Of a stretch of DNA of 33,538 bases, positions 1 through 8,824 are shown one piece after another; position 1 is the first letter of the stretch; each line of letters begins with the position of its first letter. Below the pieces are notes generated by a model. It saw only the letters and a program-made list of their open reading frames with translations. It did not search any database and was not told where the DNA came from. Origin of the DNA: Actinomycetota bacterium (lineage in GTDB: Bacteria > Actinomycetota > Acidimicrobiia > Acidimicrobiales > Microtrichaceae); assembly GCA_016870275.1 (NCBI GenBank), contig VGBZ01000028.1, positions 1-33,538 of the forward strand. The letters are read 5' to 3'. Both the position numbers and the translations under genes were made by a program.

Positions 1-693
1 AAACGGTTCGTTCCAGACGCTGACGTCCCTTGGCGTTCACGGTGAATCCCTCCAGATCCTCCGCACGCATGCTGGCGAACCAGACCTCGAGGTTCGACCG
101 ATCAGCGAAGACACCGATGGCATTGCGGTACGAGCTGACCGTGGAGCGCACCAGATCGTCCTGCTCCGTCTGCGACCATCCCGGTTGCGACCGAGCAGCG
201 CACCGCTTACCGCCAGTCGGATGACGTCCCACTCGAAGGGACCGAGGTGGGTCTCGTCGAAGTCGTTGAGGTCGAACACGAGCTCTCGCTCCGGCGATCC
301 GAACAGACCGAAGTTGGCGAGATGGGCGTCGCCACAGAGTTGCACGACCAGTCCGGCACTCAGCTGGACACTGAGGCCGGCAGCCATGACCGCCGCACCA
401 CCCCGGTAGAACGAGAACGGGCTCAGCAGCATTCTCCGGCGCCGCTGCGGGACCCGGGCGGCGAGGCGGCTGGAGTTCGGTTGCTCAATCACCGCCACGG
501 GATCGGGACGGCCCGCTGCCGCGGTCCAGTCGGCAACCGAGGTTCGTGCACGGGGGCCTCGGGCGTCTCGGCCGGTGTCCCGGCGGTCCTCGACGCTGCT
601 CCGAGCGGTGGAGCCGATCAGCGCCTCGGTCGCTGGATCGAAGGGGCGGCCGCCACCGGATCCGGGGACGAGCTGAGGAACGGTTCCGATCAC
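1..693 (-). pseudogene. DUF2252 family protein, frameshifted and cut by the window edge
   Basis: The N-terminal part carries the hallmarks of DUF2252, a family with a kinase-like fold and unknown substrate: MLLSPFSFYRGGAAVM, then CGDAHLANFG, then FDLNDFDET and GPFEWDVIRLA. After LLGRN (about base 185) the frame becomes a meaningless Arg/Ser-rich tail, whereas the frame one base away continues sensibly (GWSQTEQDDLVRSTVSSYRN, later VWFASMRAEDLEGF) to base 1. One missing G in the run at about 180-182 would restore a single reading frame. The intact downstream frame suggests a very recent mutation or a sequencing error. The GTG start at 693 is supported by a TACGGT -10-like element 8 nt upstream. 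The C-terminal half lies outside the window. The family call is firm; the function is unknown. Confidence 0.82.
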
Positions 694-701
694 GGGGTCA
701 G

Positions 702-707
702 ACCGTA
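702..707 (-). promoter_or_regulatory. -10 element of the DUF2252 gene
   Basis: TACGGT on the minus strand, 8 nt upstream of the GTG at 693, with no Shine-Dalgarno between. It matches the actinobacterial TANNNT -10 and implies a leader of only a couple of bases. Confidence 0.4.
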
Positions 708-720
708 CGCACCAACCGTC

Positions 721-726
721 TAGCTT
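721..726 (+). promoter_or_regulatory. -10 element of the PIN/NYN-like gene
   Basis: TAGCTT 8 nt upstream of the GTG at 735, with no Shine-Dalgarno. It sits back to back with the -10 element of the divergent DUF2252 gene. Confidence 0.38.
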
Positions 727-734
727 GCTCGTTC

Positions 735-1193
735 GTGACCACCGACACGACGGTCCTCCTCGACGCCGACACCGTTGCCGGGTGGCGACGGAGCACCCCC
801 TCGCTCGAACAGTTGCACTCGGCGATCGAGGATCTCCGCCGGCAACACCCCGACGTGGAGGTCGCCGTCGTCGCCGACCCGTCGCTCAAGTGGGCCCTGC
901 CCTCGGGGGAGCAGCAGCGATTCGAGGATGACATCGTGAGCCGCACCGTCGTCTGTGCCCCGGCTGGGACCCGGGACGGTCATGGAGCCTGGATCGCTGC
1001 AGTCGCCGCCGCTGCCGGCGCCGGTGGGAGGCGAGTCGTGGTGGTCACCGACCGGGCGGTTCTCGACCTGCCGATTGCACGGCTCGGCCGCAACGGGGAC
1101 CGCTTCAGCTTCGACCTGGCTGGCGCTGCGCCGCTCAGCCCTGATGCGATTCGAGATTCGGGATCCAGTCGTCATCACCGGGGACGACGCTGA
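735..1193 (+). CDS. Small PIN/NYN-like hypothetical protein
   Basis: About 152 residues. The layout resembles a PIN/NYN-type nuclease fold: a first strand ending in acidic residues ([11 protein letters not shown], residues 7-17), a helix ([13 protein letters not shown]), a second strand ([13 protein letters not shown]), a central Asp before a helix ([17 protein letters not shown]) and a strand ending in VVVVTDRAV. Asp near residues 10, 82 and 102 could be the metal-binding set; this is a fold-level inference, not a clear family match. The start is placed at GTG 735 because the open frame further upstream is antisense to the DUF2252 gene and codes for low-complexity Arg/Gly sequence. The last 59 bases overlap the 3' end of convergent zwf. 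It could alternatively be an uncharacterised conserved protein without nuclease activity. Confidence 0.6.
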   Translation: MTTDTTVLLDADTVAGWRRSTPSLEQLHSAIEDLRRQHPDVEVAVVADPSLKWALPSGEQQRFEDDIVSRTVVCAPAGTRDGHGAWIAAVAAAAGAGGRRVVVVTDRAVLDLPIARLGRNGDRFSFDLAGAAPLSPDAIRDSGSSRHHRGRR

Positions 1194-2526
1194 AGGCCTC
1201 GGGCGGTCCCCACGAGTCCCGGAAGTACGGCACGACCGGACGAGGATCGTCGAGCACGGCCTGAACCACGCGCCAGGACTCCTCCACCGTGTCCTGACGG
1301 GCGAAGAGGCGGGCGTCACCGTCGATCACGTCACCGATCAGCCGCTCGTACGCAGGGGAACCGGTTGGCGCTTGACGACCGTCGACTTCGAGGTCCACGG
1401 TCCTCGTTCGCATCTCCTCACCCGGCTCCTTGAACTGAAGTTCGAGTTGGACCATCGAGTCAGGTCCGAGTCGGAAGCGGAAGCGATTGGACTCGATCTT
1501 CTGGCCGTCCTGCTCGAAGAGCAGCTTGGGTGGTGAGTGCAGCACCACGCACGCCTCGGTGACCGTCTGCGGGAGCGCCTTGCCGGTACGGATGAGGAAG
1601 GGAACGCCAGCCCACCGCCAGGTGTCGATGGCGAGCTCCATGGCGATGAACGTCTCGGTATCGGACTCGGGGTCGACGCCATCCTCGTTGCGATAGCCGA
1701 CGTACTGCCCGCGGATCACCTCTGCCGGGTTCTTCACCGACGTCGCGCTGATCACCTTGGTGTGCTCGTTGCGGAGCGCATCGGAGTCGAGCGACACCGG
1801 TGGCTCCATGGCCAGCAGGCTGACGATCTGCAACAGGTGGTTCTGCACGACATCCCGAAGGGCGCCCACGGAGTCGTAGAACCGACCACGGCCCTCCACC
1901 CCGAAGTGCTCCGCCATGGTGATCTCGACCCGGGCCACGTGTCGACGGTTCCAGATGGGCTCCATGAGGGCGTTGGCAAAGCGGAACACGAGCAGGTTGA
2001 GGACCGGCTCCTTCCCGATGAAGTGGTCGATCCGGAACACCCGGTCCTCGGGAACCGCCGCCAGCACGATGCGATTGAGTTCCTTCGCTGAGGCCAGGTC
2101 CCGACCGAAGGGCTTCTCGAGCACGAGCCGGGCGCGATCGGCGATCCCGACACGAGCGAGTTGTTCGGTCACGGTACCGAACAACGATGGCGGTATGGCG
2201 AGGTAGCACACCGGGAGTCGGGCGTCCTTCACTGCCTCAGCCACCCGGTCGAACGTTGCCGGGTCCTGATAGTCACCCGGGACGTAGCTCAGCGCCCCGA
2301 AGAGACTGTTCAAGACGTCGGGGGACGGAGTGATTTCATCGTCGCTGAGCGACTTGCGGATCCGATCTCGCAGGTCGTCCATGCTCATGTCGGTCGATGC
2401 GACGCCGACGATCGGACCGGTCACCCGGCCTTTCGCGACGAGGTGGTACAGCGCGGGGAACAGCTTCTTGTAGGCGAGGTCGCCTGTGATCCCGAAGAGG
2501 ACCAGAGCATCTGCATGTTCTGTCAT
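1135..2526 (-). CDS. zwf: Glucose-6-phosphate 1-dehydrogenase
   Basis: Oxidises glucose 6-phosphate to 6-phosphogluconolactone, normally with NADP+, the entry step of the oxidative pentose phosphate pathway in the cytoplasm. The N-terminus has the nucleotide-binding motif [16 protein letters not shown] (residues 12-27). The substrate and catalytic signature RIDHFIGKE lies near residue 166, followed by [11 protein letters not shown] and the conserved DVVQNHLLQ segment. At 463 residues it is near the usual length and looks complete. The start at 2526 is supported by a TAGCGT -10 element exactly 6 nt upstream, typical of leaderless actinobacterial mRNA. It lies 21 kb from the rest of the pathway genes in this window rather than beside opcA, tal or gnd as in many actinobacteria. 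Confidence 0.97.
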   Translation of the reverse strand: MTEHADALVLFGITGDLAYKKLFPALYHLVAKGRVTGPIVGVASTDMSMDDLRDRIRKSLSDDEITPSPDVLNSLFGALSYVPGDYQDPATFDRVAEAVKDARLPVCYLAIPPSLFGTVTEQLARVGIADRARLVLEKPFGRDLASAKELNRIVLAAVPEDRVFRIDHFIGKEPVLNLLVFRFANALMEPIWNRRHVARVEITMAEHFGVEGRGRFYDSVGALRDVVQNHLLQIVSLLAMEPPVSLDSDALRNEHTKVISATSVKNPAEVIRGQYVGYRNEDGVDPESDTETFIAMELAIDTWRWAGVPFLIRTGKALPQTVTEACVVLHSPPKLLFEQDGQKIESNRFRFRLGPDSMVQLELQFKEPGEEMRTRTVDLEVDGRQAPTGSPAYERLIGDVIDGDARLFARQDTVEESWRVVQAVLDDPRPVVPYFRDSWGPPEAFSVVPGDDDWIPNLESHQG

Positions 2527-2532
2527 TCTCCG

Positions 2533-2549
2533 ACGCTACCCCGATCGGG
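2533..2549 (-). promoter_or_regulatory. zwf leaderless promoter with possible operator
   Basis: On the minus strand TAGCGT (2533-2538) ends 6 nt before the zwf ATG. A perfect 10-bp palindrome, CCCGATCGGG (2540-2549), abuts it on the upstream side, where a regulator could block or position RNA polymerase. The -10 element is convincing by position; the operator role is a guess. Confidence 0.45.
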
Positions 2550-2636
2550 TGCCCCATCAACGCGCCTCGGGGGTATCGGGAACGAAAATGCCTCTGTCAC
2601 CTGAGGGCAGCTCGACCCTCCACGACTGAATGCGGC

Positions 2637-2642
2637 GATACT
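2637..2642 (+). promoter_or_regulatory. -10 element of the amidohydrolase gene
   Basis: GATACT occupies -12 to -7 relative to the ATG at 2649, the spacing expected when transcription begins at the start codon. No Shine-Dalgarno is present. Confidence 0.5.
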
Positions 2643-2648
2643 GACGCC

Positions 2649-4313
2649 ATGATCGCTGACATCGTCATCAGGGGAGGCACCGTGATCGACGGCACCGGTG
2701 CCCAGGGCAGGGTCGCGGATGTGGCGGTCTCGGACGGATTGATCTCCGACATCGGCACGGGCCTCAGCGGCCGTCGCGTCCTCGATGCGACCGGCCAGGT
2801 GGTGACACCCGGATTCATCGACGTCCACACGCACTACGACGCGCAGGTGTTCTGGGACCCCCGCCTGACCCCGTCGAGCCAGCACGGCGTCACGACCGTC
2901 GTGGCCGGCAACTGCGGGTTCAGCATCGCCCCCGTCCGCCCCGAGGGCGTCGGCCTGCTCGCGCGGACGCTCCAGCACGTCGAGGACATGAGCCTCGACA
3001 CGCTCACCGTGGGTGTGCCGTGGGACTCCTTCGAGACGTTCCCGGAGTACCTCGACGCCGTCGAGCAGGTCGGTCCGGCACTCAACTACGCGTGCTACGT
3101 CGGGCACACGGCCCTGCGTCTGTGGGCCATGGGCGACGAGGGCTACGACCGCGACCCCACACCCGCCGAGCTCGAACGCATGGTCGCCGCGGTGGCCGAG
3201 GCGATGGACGCCGGGGCGATCGGATTCGCCACCAGCGCGTCGCCGACCCACAACGGTGACCGCGGCCGCCCCGTTCCGAGCCGACGCGCCGACCTGGACG
3301 AACTCCGTGCGCTGACCGCGCCGCTCCGCGCCGCCGACCGCGGCGTCGTGGCCATGCTCCCCGGTGGGGTGTTCACCAACGAGGAGGTGTTCACGCTCCA
3401 GCAGGAGATCGGCCGGCCGATCACCTGGACAGCGCTGCTCACGATCGCCGGGATCCCCTACCACGAGGGGGTCGTCGCCGAACACGACGAGGCCCGCCGC
3501 CGTGGGGTGGACGTCTGGCCTCAGGTGTCGTGTCGGCCACTCGTGTTCCAGATGCACCTCGAGGAGCCGTTCACCTTCAACATGCGGCGCTCATTCCAGG
3601 AGCTCATGGACGTCTCACGCGACGAGCGGATCGCGGCGTACTCCGACCCGGCGTGGCGGGAACAGGCCTGGGCGGACCTCCAGGGCCGGGGTGTCATTCC
3701 ATTCAACTTCGCCGCACTCAAGGTGGCGGAGTCCACGCTGCACCCGGAGCTGATCGGCACCTCGGTCGTGGCACTCGCGGAACAGCGCAACGTGACTCCG
3801 CTCGACGTCGTGCTCGACCTGTCCCTCGAGGAGGACCTGCGCACACGATTCCAGTCGGTGCTCGCCAACGACGACGAGGAAGCGATCGCCTGGCTGCTCC
3901 CACGCGACGGAATGCTGATCGGACTCGCAGACTCCGGCGCGCACGTGAGCCAGCTCTGCGACGCCTGCTTCTCCACCGACCTGCTCGGCCGCTGGGTGCG
4001 AGAACGCGCAGTGATGCCTCTCGAGCGGGCGGTGCACAAGCTCACCGCAGAGCCCGCCGGGGTATTCGGGCTGCGTGACCGGGGCCTCGTGGTCGAGGGG
4101 ATGGCCGCCGACCTGTGCGTGTTCGACCCCGACACCGTCGGCCCCGGTCCGCTGCGACGGATCGTGGACTTTCCCGCCGAGGGAGAGCGCCTCACCGCAG
4201 ACGCACCGACCGGCGTGACCCACACGCTCGTCAACGGCGTCCCGACCAGACTCGACGGCGCACCCTCGGACGAGGCCCTGGTCCAGGGTGCCGGACGGAT
4301 CCTGCGCAGCTGA
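2649..4313 (+). CDS. Amidohydrolase, N-acyl-D-amino-acid deacylase type
   Basis: A 554-residue zinc amidohydrolase. It begins with the short beta sandwich typical of the superfamily (DIVIRGGTVIDGTG), then the metal-binding HxH in PGFIDVHTHYD (H60, H62), then the GNCGFS motif whose Cys is a metal ligand in D-aminoacylases, and late in the barrel LADSGAHVSQLCD with the probable catalytic Asp. The C-terminus returns to the sandwich (GMAADLCVFDPDTV). This subfamily deacylates N-acyl-D-amino acids, but many members act on other amides or cyclic imides, so the substrate is open. It is probably cytoplasmic, with no signal peptide. An esterase gene follows 32 bp downstream on the same strand. Confidence 0.88.
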   Translation: MIADIVIRGGTVIDGTGAQGRVADVAVSDGLISDIGTGLSGRRVLDATGQVVTPGFIDVHTHYDAQVFWDPRLTPSSQHGVTTVVAGNCGFSIAPVRPEGVGLLARTLQHVEDMSLDTLTVGVPWDSFETFPEYLDAVEQVGPALNYACYVGHTALRLWAMGDEGYDRDPTPAELERMVAAVAEAMDAGAIGFATSASPTHNGDRGRPVPSRRADLDELRALTAPLRAADRGVVAMLPGGVFTNEEVFTLQQEIGRPITWTALLTIAGIPYHEGVVAEHDEARRRGVDVWPQVSCRPLVFQMHLEEPFTFNMRRSFQELMDVSRDERIAAYSDPAWREQAWADLQGRGVIPFNFAALKVAESTLHPELIGTSVVALAEQRNVTPLDVVLDLSLEEDLRTRFQSVLANDDEEAIAWLLPRDGMLIGLADSGAHVSQLCDACFSTDLLGRWVRERAVMPLERAVHKLTAEPAGVFGLRDRGLVVEGMAADLCVFDPDTVGPGPLRRIVDFPAEGERLTADAPTGVTHTLVNGVPTRLDGAPSDEALVQGAGRILRS

Positions 4314-4345
4314 CGAACGAACGCAACGACCACGGGGAGGAACCA

Positions 4346-5386
4346 GTGAGGAGAGAACGAGCGAACGTCCTGACACGAGCGGCCCGACGCCTGCTGGGAC
4401 TGCCACGACCCGTGCTCGATCGTCTGATCGGGGCGCCACCGGTGACGATCGACGGTCGGGTGCTGTCTCGGCCGGTACAGGCGCTGATCGCTCTGGGCGA
4501 ACGAACGGGGAACAGCGTGAGCTCGTCGGACGTCACCAGTCGCCGTCGCGACATGCGCCGGGCGGCTGCGATCGGGATGCCCACCCGACTCGGGATCCAC
4601 GTCGTTGACCGCTTCCTCCCCGGTCCGGCAGGTGACATCGGTGTCCGCATCTACCGCCGCCTCGGCGAGATCCAGCGATCGCCGGCGATCATCTACTTCC
4701 ACGGCGGGGGGTGGGTCGTCGGCGATCTCGACACTCATGACGGAACGTGCCGACTGCTCGCCGACGTCTCCGGGTGTGCCGTCATCGCCGTGGACTACCG
4801 GCTCGCACCCGAGCACCGATTCCCCGCTGCTGTCGATGACGCCGTCGCTGCTTTCCGGTGGATCGCCGAGCACCACGACGACTTCGGCGTTCTCCCCGGA
4901 CGCATCGGCGTCATGGGTGACAGCGCCGGGGGCAACCTCGCTGCGGTCGTGGCGCAGCGTTGTCGCCACGACGAGCGCCCGCCGGTTGCGCAGGTCCTCG
5001 TCTACCCCGCCACGAACGCCCACTTCGACTCCGAGTCGCACCGCCTCTTCGCCGCCGGCTTCGTCCTGTCCCGTGAGGACATGGAGTGGTTCCGCGGGCA
5101 CTATCTCCCGGAGGTCGCCACATGGGACTCGCCAGCGGCATCACCACTGCTCGCCGATGACCTCCGCGGCGTCGCACCGGCTCTCGTGGTCACCGCCGGA
5201 TTCGACCCGCTTCGCGACGAGGGGGCCGCTTACGCCGAACGACTCGAGGCCGCCGATGTGCCGTGTGAGTACCGCTGCTACGACGATCTGGTCCACGGCT
5301 TCTTCGGCATGGGTGTGCTGCCCGACGGCATGGCGATCATCTCCGAGATCTGCGCCGCCTCCGGCAAACTCATGTTCCGGTGCTGA
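4346..5386 (+). CDS. Alpha/beta hydrolase, hormone-sensitive-lipase (HSL) family
   Basis: About 346 residues. The HSL-family oxyanion motif HGGGW lies near residue 118 and the nucleophile motif GDSAGG places Ser at residue 193. The remaining triad is expected in FDPLRDEG (Asp) and DDLVHGFF (His). The N-terminal ~85 residues form a helical cap region (ANVLTRAARRLLGLPRPVL). The start is GTG 4346, because GGGGAGG at 4334-4340 sits 5 nt upstream; the open frame before it overlaps the amidohydrolase gene and is spurious. It probably hydrolyses short-chain acyl esters in the cytoplasm. Its position behind the amidohydrolase suggests joint catabolic use, which is an inference from context only. Confidence 0.88.
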   Translation: MRRERANVLTRAARRLLGLPRPVLDRLIGAPPVTIDGRVLSRPVQALIALGERTGNSVSSSDVTSRRRDMRRAAAIGMPTRLGIHVVDRFLPGPAGDIGVRIYRRLGEIQRSPAIIYFHGGGWVVGDLDTHDGTCRLLADVSGCAVIAVDYRLAPEHRFPAAVDDAVAAFRWIAEHHDDFGVLPGRIGVMGDSAGGNLAAVVAQRCRHDERPPVAQVLVYPATNAHFDSESHRLFAAGFVLSREDMEWFRGHYLPEVATWDSPAASPLLADDLRGVAPALVVTAGFDPLRDEGAAYAERLEAADVPCEYRCYDDLVHGFFGMGVLPDGMAIISEICAASGKLMFRC

Positions 5387-5403
5387 GCGCCGAAGATTGA
5401 GGG

Positions 5404-5844
5404 GTGCAATCCGCATCAGGGCCCACACCCCGGTCGGCGACCCGTCTCTGGCTGAGCCACCATCACGACGACCAGCTCGACCGCTGTGCGGTGGTCTGCG
5501 GACACCACGTGTGCCGCCGGTGTGTCTGGTTCTGGCCGGCGACGCTCGGCGCCGTGGCGTTGGCGCTCGTCGGACTCCGCTGGCCCGAGGCGGCCGATCC
5601 GGTCACCCTCTTCCTGCTCCCGATCCCCGTCGTGATCGAGTGGTGGGCCGAGCAACTCGGGCTCGTCCGCTACGCACCCAGGCGATCGGTGGGCCTCTCA
5701 CTCATCGCCGCACCGGCGGTCGGTGTGGGTCTGGCGCGCTACCTCCAGACGCCGGGCGACCCGCTGTTCTGGACGGTGGTGACGGTCTACGCCGTGGTGT
5801 GCGCCGTACCCGTTGCGCTTCGTTGGCGCCGCCCGCCCCCCTAA
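5404..5844 (+). CDS. Small membrane protein with Cys/His-rich N-terminus (DUF2085-like)
   Basis: About 146 residues, starting at a GTG 17 bp after the esterase stop. Residues around 17-41 hold a cluster of His and Cys: HHHDDQLDRC, then CGHHVCRRC. This resembles the metal-site-like N-terminus of DUF2085 membrane proteins, though my assignment is by eye. Three or four hydrophobic segments follow (WFWPATLGAVALALVGL, PVTLFLLPIPVVIEWW, SLIAAPAVGVGLARYL, FWTVVTVYAVVCAVPVAL). GAGGG directly abuts the GTG, which is too close for a good ribosome site, so the exact start is uncertain. The function is unknown; a metal- or heme-binding membrane role is possible. Confidence 0.62.
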   Translation: MQSASGPTPRSATRLWLSHHHDDQLDRCAVVCGHHVCRRCVWFWPATLGAVALALVGLRWPEAADPVTLFLLPIPVVIEWWAEQLGLVRYAPRRSVGLSLIAAPAVGVGLARYLQTPGDPLFWTVVTVYAVVCAVPVALRWRRPPP

Positions 5845-5868
5845 CCCAGCCACCCACCCCCCCCACCG

Positions 5869-5918
5869 GCTTTGTGGTGCGAGCTACATGCGGACGCATG
5901 TAGCTCGCACCACAAAGC
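5869..5918. terminator. 24-bp perfect inverted repeat, likely bidirectional terminator
   Basis: Arms 5869-5892 and 5895-5918 are perfectly complementary over 24 bp around a 2-nt centre. The element lies between two convergent genes, where a bidirectional terminator is expected. It is much longer than an ordinary terminator stem and has no U-tract. A C-rich flank on the left (about 5838-5867) and a G-rich flank on the right (5919-5953) could extend the pairing imperfectly. It may instead be one copy of a dispersed palindromic repeat family. Confidence 0.75.
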
Positions 5919-5953
5919 GGGGGGAGCGGGGGGAGCGGGGGGAGAGAGAGGGG
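5919..5953 (+). repeat. G-rich 9-bp tandem repeat, potential G-quadruplex
   Basis: The 9-bp unit GGGGGGAGC repeats twice, followed by GGGGGGAGA and a last G-run. Runs of 6, 6, 6 and 4 G at 5919-5924, 5928-5933, 5937-5942 and 5950-5953 are separated by loops of 3, 3 and 7 nt, fitting the canonical G-quadruplex pattern on the plus strand. The tract ends exactly where the acyl-CoA dehydrogenase stop codon begins. Confidence 0.7.
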
Positions 5954-7204
<1,251 letters not shown>

Positions 7205-7264
7205 CCGGGCGACGGTAGCGCCCGGGCGCAACCAGCACACGAGCGGTGACGGGCGCACGCGTGG

Positions 7265-7270
7265 TAACCA
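7265..7270 (+). promoter_or_regulatory. -10 element of the carboxylesterase gene
   Basis: TAACCA at -12 to -7 from the ATG at 7277, with no Shine-Dalgarno. It matches TANNNT except for the last base. Confidence 0.35.
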
Positions 7271-7276
7271 GTAGCC

Positions 7277-8824
7277 ATGTCACTCGAAACGCACCCACCC
7301 ATCGACGGCACCGCCGTCGAGGTCACCACCTCCCACGGCGCACTCGAGGGGTCCTGGCATGACGGGGTGGCCCGGTTTGCCGGGATCCCGTTCGCCACAC
7401 CGCCGGTCGGTCCGCTGCGGTTCCGGCCGCCGCAACCGATCGACGGGTGGGCGGGTGTGCGTCCGGCGCACGAGTTCGGACCGATCTGCCCGCAGAACCC
7501 CTCCATGATGGACGCGCTCTTCGGCGGCGAGACCGAGACCTGGGACGAGGACTGCCTCTACCTGAACGTCTGGACGAACGACGTGCACGCCGAGCCGGCC
7601 CGGCCGGTGATGGTGTGGATCCACGGCGGCGGGTTCGAGATGGGTTCTGGTTCCTCGCCCCTCTACCACGGTGAGGCGTTCGCCAAGAGCGACGTGGTCC
7701 TGGTCACCGTCAACTACCGGCTCGGATCGCTCGGGTTCCTGGAACTGGGCGGTCTCGACCCGAGCTACGCCGGGTCCGGCAACGTCGGCCTGCTCGACCA
7801 GGTCGCCGCGCTCGAGTGGGTGCGGGACAACGCCGCCGCGTTCGGTGGCGACCCCGGGAACGTCACCATCTTCGGCGAGTCCGCCGGCGCCATGAGCGTG
7901 TCGCTGCTCGCGACCATGCCTCGCGCTCGTGGACTGTTCCACCGGGTGGTCGCCCAGTCCGGCGCCGCGTCGGCCGCACGGCCGCTGGCCGACGCCCGGG
8001 CCGACACCGAGCAGTTCCTCGCCGAGGTGCAGCTGAACAGCATCCCCGAGCTGCTCGACGCCGACGTGGCCACGCTCCTCGCCGCCCACGGCCGGATCAA
8101 CGCCGCCCGCATGGCCGACCCCGAGGCGGCGCTGCGCAAACACGACAGCCCGCTCGCCTTCCTGGCGTTTCGCCCCGTCGCGGACGGCGCCGAGGTCCCC
8201 GCCGACCCGCTCGCCGCGATCGCCGGAGGCGCAGCAGCGGGGATCCCCTTCGTCGTCGGGACGACGCTCGAGGAGTGGAAGCTGTTCGCGCTGATGAGTC
8301 CGGTCGCGGACTCCGAGGAGAAACTGGCCGAGCGCCTCGAGCTGCTCTGCACCGACCCCGAGTCGGCCATCGCCGCGTACCGGGCCGAGTTCCCCGACGC
8401 GACACCTGGCGAGGTCGAGACCGCCGTGCTGACCGACGTGGTGTTCCGGGTACCGGCGTCCGAGTTGGCGGACGCCCAGTCGCAGCACGCGCCGGTGTTC
8501 CAGTACCGCTGGGACTGGGCCAGCCCGGCCATGGGGGGGTTGATCGGCGCGTCGCACGCCATCGAGATCCCGTTCGTGTTCGACCTCGTGGACGACCAGC
8601 GGCTGCACGTGTTCGTGGGCCCGAAGGCCCCCAAGCCGCTCGCCCGGGCCTTGCACGAGGCGTGGGTGGCGTTCGCAACAGCCGGAGCCCCCGCCGCCGA
8701 CGGGCTGCCGGACTGGCCTGCGGTCGGCGAGACCTCCCGCCCGGTCCTGCGCTTCGACACCACCTCCGACCTGCTCGTCGATCCGCAGCCCGAGCCGCTG
8801 CGCTTCTGGTACGAGCAGCGGTGA
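7277..8824 (+). CDS. Carboxylesterase, type B family
   Basis: A full-length 515-residue type B carboxylesterase/lipase. It shows the N-terminal FAGIPFATPPVGPLRFRPPQ, then EDCLYLNVW, the oxyanion HGGGFEMGSG, VNYRLGSLGFL, and the nucleophile elbow GESAGAMS with Ser near residue 201. The later GASHAIEIPFVFD contains the expected catalytic His. It hydrolyses carboxylic esters; the natural substrate is unknown. There is no signal peptide, so it is probably cytoplasmic. The stop overlaps the GTG of the next gene (GTGA at 8821-8824), implying translational coupling with the luciferase-like oxidoreductase. Confidence 0.93.
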   Translation: MSLETHPPIDGTAVEVTTSHGALEGSWHDGVARFAGIPFATPPVGPLRFRPPQPIDGWAGVRPAHEFGPICPQNPSMMDALFGGETETWDEDCLYLNVWTNDVHAEPARPVMVWIHGGGFEMGSGSSPLYHGEAFAKSDVVLVTVNYRLGSLGFLELGGLDPSYAGSGNVGLLDQVAALEWVRDNAAAFGGDPGNVTIFGESAGAMSVSLLATMPRARGLFHRVVAQSGAASAARPLADARADTEQFLAEVQLNSIPELLDADVATLLAAHGRINAARMADPEAALRKHDSPLAFLAFRPVADGAEVPADPLAAIAGGAAAGIPFVVGTTLEEWKLFALMSPVADSEEKLAERLELLCTDPESAIAAYRAEFPDATPGEVETAVLTDVVFRVPASELADAQSQHAPVFQYRWDWASPAMGGLIGASHAIEIPFVFDLVDDQRLHVFVGPKAPKPLARALHEAWVAFATAGAPAADGLPDWPAVGETSRPVLRFDTTSDLLVDPQPEPLRFWYEQR

